From assembly GCA_023212695.1 (NCBI GenBank), contig JALCCG010000350.1, positions 3,062 to 20,408 on the forward strand: a stretch of 17,347 nucleotides of DNA, read 5' to 3'. Of this stretch, positions 9,396 to 16,901 are shown piece by piece. The notes under the pieces were generated by a model. That model was not told the DNA's origin. It saw only the letters and a list, made by a program, of their open reading frames with translations, and ran no database searches. Numbering within the stretch: position 1 is the first letter of the stretch; the number at the start of each line of letters is the position of its first letter. A program made the position numbers and the translations under genes. Origin of the DNA: Sporisorium sorghi (Eukaryota > Basidiomycota > Ustilaginomycetes > Ustilaginales > Ustilaginaceae).

Positions 9396-9499
9396 TCCCA
9401 GTTAGTACAATGGTTAGTATAGGGCACTCTCACTTTACCGTTGTACCGTCAACGGAGTAGGCCACTGCTCAGATCAGGGTTCGATTCCCTGGCCGGGAA
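9396..9499 (+). tRNA. tRNA-Glu (CTC) with a 32-nt intron
   Basis: The cloverleaf folds as follows: acceptor TCCCAGT (9396-9402) with GCCGGGA (9492-9498) and discriminator A9499; D stem GTAC/GTAT (9405-9408, 9417-9420); anticodon stem GGGCA (9422-9426) with TGCTC (9466-9470); T stem CAGGG/CCCTG around the TTCGATT loop. The anticodon is CTC at 9429-9431, reading GAG (Glu). A 32-nt intron occupies 9433-9464, exactly at the canonical position between bases 37 and 38. It contains a 6-bp hairpin (CCGTTG 9438-9443 with CAACGG 9450-9455) and a GAG (9455-9457) able to pair with the anticodon. The B box GGTTCGATTCC is perfect. The acceptor stem has one A5:C68 mismatch and a G-U at 7:66. A T8 run from 9513 can serve as the Pol III terminator. 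Confidence 0.9.
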
Positions 9500-9512
9500 A
9501 GTATTATTATTA

Positions 9513-9520
9513 TTTTTTTT
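9513..9520 (+). terminator. Oligo-T RNA polymerase III terminator
   Basis: Eight T residues begin 14 nt after the last base of the mature tRNA-Glu, a typical Pol III termination signal. A second T run follows from 9523. Confidence 0.7.
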
Positions 9521-9717
9521 TATTTTTTGCATCTTTTTGGCTTAGCTCACTCAACACAGCATTCTTGTTTGCATCGTACACCCAAAGACTCGTATCAGAA
9601 GCCCACTCGCTTCTTCATCTACACACTCGCTCTCAGCCACGTTGACGAAGAACATCTCTTGTACACACATGCAATGCAAATACTCTGATTAGAGGAGCGA
9701 AGAGAGAGTACATCCGC

Positions 9718-11054
9718 TCACGCCGTCTGATCCATCTCCTGCTTCCCCTCTGGACTCTCGCCCACCACCTCATACGCCTCCATGACCATCGACTCGTCCG
9801 TCCAGCCGAGCGGCGCGCCCTTGCCCGTGACACTCGGGTCGTCCGACGGCGGCAGCCCGAGCTTCTGCCTCAGCTCATGCACCTCCTTCCTGCAAACAGC
9901 TAGCGCCTGATCCCTTCGCTCCAACCGCTTCTTCATTCGCACCAAATACTCATTGCTGTGCCTCAGCAGCGCGACCTTGGAAATGGCTTTGTTCGCCGAG
10001 CGCGCCATCTCGGGATCGCCCACGTCAGCCGGCTCAAAGCGCTCCGCCTCGCGGTCCTCCTCCGCGCCATCGGCACCGAGCAGCGAGCCGTTCGGCGCGT
10101 CCTCGTCGAGTGTGATCGCAGGCAGCAGCCCGCGCAGCTCGTCAAAGCAGAATTTCAGCGAGTCTCGTCGCTTTTGCTCCGCGGCTTTGTGCGACGTCCG
10201 CCGCGACTCGAGCCCGCCCGCCGACTTGTACGTCATCCACGCATCGCGGTCCGCTTGCGACAACCCACCGGGTTGGATCGGCATACCGCCCATCTGCGGC
10301 GGCAGGTTGAATGTCACCTTGGGCGGCGCACTCGGCTGCTGCGTTGACGAGGGGAAAGGCGCAATGTTGGGATACACGTGGTGGCCGCCTGGCGCGGGTT
10401 GCTGGGCGGGCATGCCCATGGCTGTGTGCTGCTGCTGCATCATCACTTGCTGTTGTTGCTGCTGCTGCTGCTGCTGTTGATGGAGATCGTCACGCGCCTT
10501 GCCTTTGAACGCAGAACCACGGTTGTTCGGCGAAGACGCCTGACGCTGGTCCGCAGCGCTACCAGGACTGGATCGAATCCCCATGATCGAACTAGGCGTC
10601 AGAATCTTGTTGGTCGGTCCCGAAGGCGGCGGCATGGCACCGCCACCAGACAAGTCGATGGGCGAAGGCGTCGACGAGGTGCCTTCGCTATGCGGTACAT
10701 CAGCCGACTGGTGCCTCGAGTGCGATCCCGAGGCTGCTTCCGTTGCAGCTGTGATGGACGCTCTTCGCGAACCAGGACCCGACGATCCGCCATTAGCTTG
10801 TCCATTCCCATTGACCAAAGGCGTCACAGTGCTGGGCGAGGCGAGACTGGCTGCATCCTTCTTCTTCTTGATCGACGGTCCTGCTACAGGCTTGATCAAC
10901 GGCGACGGACGCACCTTGTTGGCACGCGCCTCGGCCGTAGTGCTGCGGTTCTTTCGAATCTTGCTCGACCCCTTCGCGATCAACGCCAAAGGCGAGGCGG
11001 TGGGCGTAAAGTTGTTGCTGACGGCGCTCACAGCGGGCGAGCCGTGCATACCAG

Positions 11055-11086
<32 letters not shown>

Positions 11087-12462
11087 GACGATGGCTGATG
11101 GTGCTGCTGCGTCTGGTGCAGTTGTGCTGGAGGCAGCATCATCTCGCCCAGACTCGGCGGTTGCGGACCCAGCGCAGGCGAGGTGAGCGGCGAAAGGAGC
11201 TCCGACATGACGATGCCCGTGCTGGCCGTCGAAAAGACGCTGGCTGGCGTCACGGCGGGCGACTCGAGCGGCGTGTAGTTGCCGAGGTAGTCGTGGCCTG
11301 GTCTGTGCTCGACGCCGACGCTTCCTGGATGCGAGTTGGGCTGGATGGTCAAGGGCGACATGAAGTTGGCTGGACCCGGTGGACACGCCGAGCTGTTGAA
11401 GGGACCGGAGCCCATGGGAGTGATCAGGCCGTACTGGGCCAGCACGTTGGACTGGTCACCAGGTGCGCCTGGCTGGCCTTGACCACCGTTGATCTGTTGT
11501 GGCTGCTGTGGTTGCTGCGACTGCTGCTGCCAAGCATTCTGAGCCTGCGATTGCTGCTGCGATTGCTGTTGCTGTTGCTGCTGATATTGGGCAGCCTGGA
11601 GGACATTGTGATGCGCACTCGGATTGTTGCCTGCAGCGAAAGCGTTCTGCAACGCCATGAGCAGGCTCTGCGAATGGCCAGGCGAGAGCTGTCCGGCCGA
11701 GCCTTGAAGGTTGAGCTGAAGATTGGACGAGGGGCCGCCAGTGTTGTGCGCATTGTGTTGCTGCTGCTGTTGTGATGGAGCCTGCTGCGCCTGCTGCGAC
11801 TGTTGGAGGCGCGAGAGCTGGTCGAGCTGCTGCTTGAGAAGAGCGGTCTGCATGTTTTGGATGCGCTCGGTCCTTTCGCGCTCGAGAAGCATTCGCTGGA
11901 GGTCAGAGATGGAGAGTTGAGGCATCTCGCTATTGGTCTGCGAATGCGATGGCTGCATGGGAGGAGCAGCGGCTCTGCTCTGGTCTGACGCGAAATTGCC
12001 AAAGTTGATATCGGATGGCGCCGCGGATGGCTGACGGTTGTGGCCGTGCTCGCTACTGCCAGCTTGTGGGCTTGCAGAAGAATTGTTGTCGAAGCGGTTG
12101 CGGCTAAAGGCTAGTGGGGAGCTGGCGTGCGAGGCGCTGTTGAGGTAGACTCCGGCGCCGTGAGGATTGGAAGCCGAATGCAATGGAACAGTTGCGTCGG
12201 ACGAAGCACCAGTGTGAGGCAAAGTGGCAGCGGACGGGCTTGGATGATGACTGACAGGCGCCGAACCAGCTTCAGACTGTGGATTGTGGTGTTGTGATGG
12301 AACTGAAGCAGCCGCATCAGTGCTGGGGAAGATGCTGAGATCGTCGAGACCCGAGTTGGCGGTGGAAAAATCCGGGTTACCAAAGTCGAAGGTGTCCATG
12401 AAGGAGTTGGGTGTTGATGAGGAGGGGAAGGGGTTATTTGACAAGGCGGGACTGTTCTGCAT
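9718..12462 (-). CDS. bHLH-leucine zipper transcription factor, poly-Q rich
   Basis: A single exon encodes 914 residues. The DNA-binding domain is near the C-terminus: the basic region begins at about 754 and has His758, Glu762 and Arg766 at the H5-E9-R13 positions that define E-box (CANNTG, typically CACGTG) binders. Helix 1 spans about 768-781. An unusually long acidic loop of about 42 residues (about 782-823) separates it from helix 2 (about 824-841). Helix 2 runs straight into a zipper with heptad positions Leu833, 840, 847, 854, Val861 and Leu868. The N-terminus is Phe/Asp-rich and could be an activation domain. The middle is Gln-rich with pure Gln runs near 460-470 and 662-672. Basic patches near residues 510-550 could be nuclear localisation signals. 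ATG 12462 (context ATACCATGC) is the first in-frame ATG. The gene is divergent from FBP1. Targets are unknown; carbon or lipid metabolism are possible but not shown. Confidence 0.92.
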
Positions 12463-12917
12463 GGTATCTGGATGGCACTTTGTGGCAGAGGATCGATCAA
12501 ATGGAGCGTGTGTGTACTAAGGATGATCGACGTTGGCCGAGGTAGCCGAGCCGAAGCTTGGACGCAAGTGTCGTGATGGAGCAACGTTGATGCGTAGTGG
12601 ATGCGTGACGATAGATCGAAGGTGCTTCTCGTTGTTTAGAGACTGCGACGATGGATCCAGTTGGGTATATGTAGGGAATCCCTTCCAGCTCGGCTCGAAA
12701 GTTGAAGCTTGAGCGGCGGGTGGTGCGCTCGACGCTCACTGTGATGGAAGGATGGATGGATGCGGTCGATCGACGCCAAAAGGAATGGCGGTGCGAGTGA
12801 GTGGACCGAGAGAGAAAAGATCGGATGGATGTGAGCGACCAAGTGTCGTAGGAGGAGAGAGAGATGATTCGACTGATGGCAGCTTGCTGTTGGCCGTTGA
12901 CGATGTCGACGTCGACG

Positions 12918-12958
12918 AAAAAAAAAAAAAAGAAAAGAAAAGAAAAAGAAAAAAAAAA
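12918..12958 (+). repeat. A-rich purine tract
   Basis: A stretch of A runs broken only by single G residues within the divergent promoter, ending at 12958. It is probably a rigid, nucleosome-disfavouring element. Confidence 0.8.
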
Positions 12959-13127
12959 TGGTCGAAAAGAATATTCAAGTCAGCAGCGGCAGCACGCCAG
13001 TCTGTTGTGCCTTTTTCGCTTTGAATTTTTCTAGAAAAGCGTTTGGAGCGGCTCTGTGCCTGTTCCGCCCTGGGAAAAAAAATAAAATAAAATAAAAATC
13101 AAAAAATCAAAAAAAAAAAAAATAAAA

Positions 13128-13154
<27 letters not shown>
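13128..13154 (+). repeat. AAT9 microsatellite
   Basis: Nine AAT units inside a longer A-rich stretch (about 13076-13162) in the bHLH/FBP1 divergent promoter. Confidence 0.9.
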
Positions 13155-13161
<7 letters not shown>

Positions 13162-13423
13162 GGTTGGAAGCTCAGGACAGGGGAGCAAGGCAAGCAAGCC
13201 CACACGCCGAGAAGGATCAAGGCGAGAGAGCAGCAGAAAGCGCGTCTGTATTTCCCTTCGCTGGAGCAGCGAGGAGCAAGAGCCGCCCTGAGCCGTGGCA
13301 AAAGAGCGCGTGTGCATCGAATCGGACATTCTCCTTGAGCCGACAGCATCGCAGCAGTGGGATCGGGAGATGAGCGTGGATCGAGGGTTGATTTGAATCG
13401 AAGGCCGCGCTTGGTCCGGTCAC

Positions 13424-13580
13424 CTCCGGAATTGCACTTGGGCGGCTTTCAACCGCTCCGGGATACTCCACACTGGTCCAACCCCAAGGAAAACACGACC
13501 TGCGAGTGCTCGGACCCTTTTTGAGCTTTCAGCTGCGGTGAGCTGAGTAATTCAATTGATTGACTGCAACACTCCTCCAG
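13424..13580 (-). promoter_or_regulatory. Cluster of CreA/Mig1-like motifs upstream of FBP1
   Basis: Four sequences match the reverse complement of the CreA/Mig1 consensus SYGGRG: CTCCGG at 13424-13429 and 13456-13461, CTCCAC at 13466-13471, and CTCCAG at 13575-13580, all in the same orientation and within 310 bp of the ATG. The first two are 32 bp apart, about three helical turns. CreA/Mig1 proteins repress gluconeogenic genes on glucose in other fungi; binding here is inferred. The motif is short and GC-rich, so chance matches are possible, and the last one doubles as a possible splice acceptor. Confidence 0.4.
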
Positions 13581-13730
13581 TTAGCACGGACCCGCTCGGG
13601 AGCATCGGCATTAAGGTCCAAAGCAGCTCAAAGCATCTCTATCCTCTCTACCAAACCATCACCATCGCTGCCGACGCCCAACCACACCGCTTCGAACAAA
13701 CTCACTCACACACACACACACACAGACAAG

Positions 13731-14951
13731 ATGGGCGCCGAAGACTACTCTCCTCCTTCCACCGACCTCATCACCCTCACCCGCCATGTCTTGACCGAGG
13801 GCTTCAAGCGCAGGGAACAGAGCGCCGCTAGCGGTGACCTCACCATCCTGCTCAGCTCGCTTCAGACTACCTGGTGAGTATGCTGCCGTTCGCACCAAGC
13901 TGTCCAATCGAGAATACACAAACTGACGCCTCTCTTGCCATTCTTTCCACCCTCCAGCAAGTTCATCGAGAGCAACGTCCGAAAAGCCAGCTTGATCAAC
14001 CTGTAAGTGTCTCCCAAGAGCTCGCGTCGCTGCCTCTCCGAGCACAAACGCTGACGACTGTTGCCATCCATCCACACTCTCAAACGCAACAGCATTGGCG
14101 CTGCTGGCGCGACTAACGTCCAGGGCGAGGACCAGAAGAAGCTCGACGTCCTCTCCAACGAGATCATGATCAACGCCCTGCGCGCATCCGGCAAGACCGC
14201 CGTGCTCGTCTCCGAAGAAGACGACGACGCCATCTTTGTCGGCGAAAAGCAGGACGGCCCCACCTTCGAATCCACCAAGGGCAAGTACTGCGTCGTCTTT
14301 GACCCATTGGACGGCTCCAGCAACATCGACGCCGGTGTCAACATCGGCACCATCTTTGGTATCTACCTCGTCAAGGACGGCTCCAAGGGCACTCTCGACG
14401 ACGTCCTCCGTCCCGGTCGCGAGATGGTCGCTGCCGGCTACTGCATGTACGGTTCCTCGGCCAACTTGGTCTTGACGACCGGCAACGGCGTCAACGGCTA
14501 CACGCTCGACAACCAGATCGGCGAGTTTATCCTCACCCACCCCAACATCCGCATCCCCAGCCGCGGCAAGATCTACTCGATCAACGAGGGTAACAGCATG
14601 TACTACCACGAGCCCGTCCTCAAGTACCTCGAGAGCATCAAGTACCCCGAGGCAGAGGGCGCCAAACCCTACTCGGCTCGCTACATCGGTTCCATGGTCG
14701 CAGACGTCCACCGTACGCTGCTATACGGCGGCATTTTCATCTATGCAAACGACAAGAAGAGCAAAAACGGCAAGCTCCGCATGCTCTACGAAGCCTTCCC
14801 CATGTCCTTCATCACCGAGCAAGCTGGCGGTTCAGCAACCACTGGCACCGAAAGGATCCTCGACCTCACGCCTGACAGCATCCACCAGCGATGCCCCGTC
14901 TTCCTTGGATCCAAGGAGGACGTCGAAGATGTCAAGAAGTTCTTCCAGTGA
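13731..14951 (+). CDS. FBP1: Fructose-1,6-bisphosphatase
   Basis: This enzyme hydrolyses fructose-1,6-bisphosphate to fructose-6-phosphate, the committed cytosolic step of gluconeogenesis. Three exons (13731-13873, 13958-14002, 14093-14951) encode 348 residues, the usual family length. Introns are 84 nt (GTGAGT...CAG, branch CTGAC at 13923) and 90 nt (GTAAGT...CAG, branch CTGAC at 14051); both splices restore conserved family sequence (LQTTCKF and NLIGAAG). Metal ligands are present: Glu104/Glu105 in VSEED and Asp133, Leu135, Asp136 in DPLDGSSNID. Other conserved blocks are YSINEGN (224-230), ARYIGSMVADVHRT with Arg259/Tyr260, and the signature GKLRMLYEAFPMS (289-301) with Glu296. Compared with animal enzymes there is an insert of about 8 residues before DPLDG. 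The ATG at 13731 (context GACAAGATG) lies just after a CA repeat. An in-frame non-ATG extension reaches back to 13560. The second residue is Gly, not the Pro seen in the yeast enzyme. Divergent from the bHLH gene. Confidence 0.97.
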
Positions 14952-16316
14952 TTTAGGGCTTCAAGGTGTTTTGTAATGTTTCGACGACCCTCATGCTGCA
15001 TGCCTCGACTCAGGAATCAAGTCTTGTACACTCGGATGCAAATGTGTGAAGGTCTTGCTCTCGATTGACGGCGTGTCGAGAGCTCTCAAACGTTGAAGCA
15101 CAGGGCTGCGTGTGTGTCTATTCTCGCCGACTCGAGTCTACAAAGCCGTCGCTTTCGGCGTTTGCAGCTTGTCGAGGGTCACGTCGATCATCCGACGCGA
15201 GTTCAGCCGAGTCTATCTCTGTTGATTTTGAGCAGCTGGATTGCGTGTCGACGGACGCGCGAGCGTTGCCAGCGAAGGCTATCCCAGGGTCTGTCACTCA
15301 CTGACATGCTTTGCTCCGGGATCGAAACGAGCAGCGGCAAAGGTTGTTGCAGCTTGAAGGGATCCTGGCGCTGCGTCGCTCCGTCACGAGCGGAGGAAAA
15401 CACACAGACAGCGGACACACGGACAGCGGACATACAGACTTCGACTGAATCAAGCTCACGGTTTGTGGCCCACAAGCACACAGTCACACGATTCGGGTTG
15501 AAGAGTTCTTTGACAAGGATACGCAGACCACGCTGGTGACAGGAAGCGCTCAGGAGAAGCCGTGCTCGTCTCCGCTGTCGGTCGGAGCCAAGGCATCAAG
15601 TTCGCTGCCCGCCCTCGTCGACTTTCGCATCCGCATCCGCATCTGCATCACCATTCGATGTGCCGTCCTCTTTCGGATCTTGTCGACTGTTGTGATCCAC
15701 TGCACTTTTTCCCGACTTTTGACAGGGTCATCAAGCTTGCGACGTCTGACTCGAACTGCTCCACCCATCGTGTCGGCTTTTGCTGCGTATGTGGTCACAA
15801 GATGAGTCTCGAAAGACTCGAGGCAAATGACTCGACGACAATGACAGACGCTGGTTGAAAGGCGTATACTCCGACCTCACGGGTCCGGACAAACGTCATT
15901 CATTGCACAGCGATGCTTAGGCGAAGTGCAGTAGGGCTCACAAAGAAGATCAACACAACGAAATGAGTGAGTCTTGACTGTGGAGGGAGGGATCACAATC
16001 TGTCATTGCGGCCACTCTCGTTTAGGAAAGAGGTATGGCGGAGTGTGCGAAGGATGCGGATAGGTAGTATCGATGCAGGCGTCGGGAAGACAGAAGAACG
16101 CACACAAGTGACAGGAACGTATATCGACAAGCGAAGTGGGCGACGGGCGTGCGGCATAGCACGACAGTGACAGATGAGGAGAGAAATGCACGAGGAGGAC
16201 AGGGACGAGGAGAGACAGGGACGATGGCGAAGAGACGGGAGAGGAGAGGACGAACGAGGAGAGAAGACGGAGAGACAAACGACGAGGAGGACAAACGATG
16301 AGGAGGCAGTCGCACG
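14952..16316. other. Gene-poor region downstream of FBP1
   Basis: I find no confident gene in this 1.36-kb stretch. It begins with the FBP1 3' untranslated region. Forward open frames (15065-15304, 15093-15539, 15536-15805) have irregular composition and no family resemblance. On the minus strand a 39-codon stretch ending in TGA at 15596-15598 has an acidic, gene-like composition with (Asp-Ala)n but no start codon. Short repeats include GACAGCGGACA-type units at about 15407-15436 and a hexanucleotide repeat at 15626-15649. The right part (from about 16160) is strongly purine-rich. Confidence 0.5.
15626..15649 (+). repeat. CGCATC hexanucleotide repeat, four units
   Basis: Three perfect CGCATC units plus one TGCATC. 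On the minus strand, in the candidate exon frame, the tract reads as alternating Asp and Ala codons. Confidence 0.85.
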
Positions 16317-16345
16317 ATGATGAGACGGGACAGAAAACGAGGTGA
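16160..16345 (+). repeat. Purine-rich GA/CGA tract with internal tandem repeats
   Basis: About 185 bp in which the plus strand is dominated by G and A, with isolated C and T. It contains a near-perfect 16-bp tandem pair (16275-16290 and 16291-16306, one mismatch, ACAAACGAYGAGGAGG) and a repeated GACAGGGACGA. On the minus strand this is a CT-rich tract, the kind often found near fungal transcription starts. Confidence 0.6.
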
Positions 16346-16901
16346 TGGCTATGCTCTTGACGTCCGAGGAATGCAAGGCGATCGAATATGTCTCTTCGGG
16401 CTAAGCGACGGGGACGTTTTGATGATGGCACGCTTGCGCTTGAAGAGGCGACCTGGACCGAGAATGGGGGACGGCGTACGGGATGACGACGGCGAAGAGT
16501 CGTCAACGACAATGGGATCCGACTCATTGCCAATCGGAATGGACGACAAGGCATTGCGCGACGAGGCAACAGACGAAGAGGGACCAGTCGACGTGGGGGT
16601 AGTCGACGTGGCAGCACTCGAAGTGGTGGGCGTCGACGAGACAGCAGACGATGTGTTGGCACTCGACGTGGTGGCGCTCGACGTGGTGGCGGTCAAAGCG
16701 CATTCTGGCCCTCATGCTACCTTCTTTCTCGCCCGTCTGCCGTGGGTGACTTTTGCGCATGGCTCCGCCACTACACCACCGATACAACCGGATGCCGTCC
16801 GGATATCTTGGTCCCTCTTGCTAGATGCAGCGATACGAGTAACACCAGAGTCGTACCAGGCGGTTGCCAGACTGCCAGACGGCAGTGAGCCAATCAGATG
16901 A
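16317..16901 (+). CDS. Possible hypothetical protein of 194 residues
   Basis: An intact 194-codon ATG-initiated frame with fairly high wobble GC. The middle is acidic and contains seven imperfect pentapeptide units of the (V/L)DVVA type encoded by the 15-bp minisatellite at 16586-16690. I recognise no domain. The minus strand over the same interval is also almost fully open (16349-16927, one TGA at 16712-16714), and its third codon positions coincide with those of this frame, so base composition cannot tell the two apart. The minus-strand reading is Ser/Pro-rich with a SUMO-interaction-like DPIVVDDS and a basic patch, but has no ATG. Either strand, or neither, may be coding. Confidence 0.25.
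   Translation: MMRRDRKRGDGYALDVRGMQGDRICLFGLSDGDVLMMARLRLKRRPGPRMGDGVRDDDGEESSTTMGSDSLPIGMDDKALRDEATDEEGPVDVGVVDVAALEVVGVDETADDVLALDVVALDVVAVKAHSGPHATFFLARLPWVTFAHGSATTPPIQPDAVRISWSLLLDAAIRVTPESYQAVARLPDGSEPIR
16586..16690 (+). repeat. 15-bp minisatellite, seven units
   Basis: Seven contiguous 15-bp units related to RCTCGACGTGGTGGC; units 6 and 7 are nearly identical and units 3 to 5 more diverged. The period is a multiple of three, so it keeps frame on both strands: (V/L)DVVA forward and ATTSS reverse. Confidence 0.9.

Larger units (their letters stand above)
12463..13730. promoter_or_regulatory. Divergent promoter between the bHLH gene and FBP1
   Basis: This 1.27-kb region separates two divergent start codons and has no convincing gene. 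It contains two A-rich tracts (12918-12958 and 13076-13162, the second including nine AAT units) likely to exclude nucleosomes. A minus-strand TATA-like sequence (CTACATATACCC, 12663-12674) lies about 200 bp from the bHLH ATG. Four CreA/Mig1-type motifs lie at 13424-13580, and E-box-type CANNTG sequences at 13435, 13530 and 13553. A CA repeat (about 13704-13724) lies just before the FBP1 ATG. Confidence 0.6.

Noticed and set aside
9633..9833. 66-codon minus-strand open frame over the end of the bHLH gene
   Set aside because: It overlaps the bHLH C-terminus in another frame, is Arg/Trp-rich, and has no support.
10378..11775. 465-codon plus-strand open frame inside the bHLH gene
   Set aside because: It is the antisense of the poly-Gln region; its long Leu runs come from CTG repeats. 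The bHLH frame has a recognisable domain and a proper start.
13659..14711. 350-codon minus-strand open frame across FBP1
   Set aside because: It is antisense to the clearly conserved FBP1 exons and crosses both introns. It begins at a non-ATG codon or late ATG and is Val/Asp/Gly-rich, as expected from the complement of GC-biased codons.
14949..15067. Stop-codon readthrough of FBP1 to a peroxisomal signal
   Set aside because: Reading past the TGA, which is followed by TTT and not the leaky CTA context, reaches TGA at 15065-15067 without an SKL-type tripeptide.
16003..16662. 219-codon minus-strand open frame
   Set aside because: Its Arg/Leu/Ser/Pro composition follows from the CT-rich complement of the purine tract. 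It overlaps better frames and starts within the minisatellite.
16586..16690. CRISPR-like array
   Set aside because: The repeat units are contiguous 15-mers with no spacers; it is a minisatellite in a eukaryotic genome.
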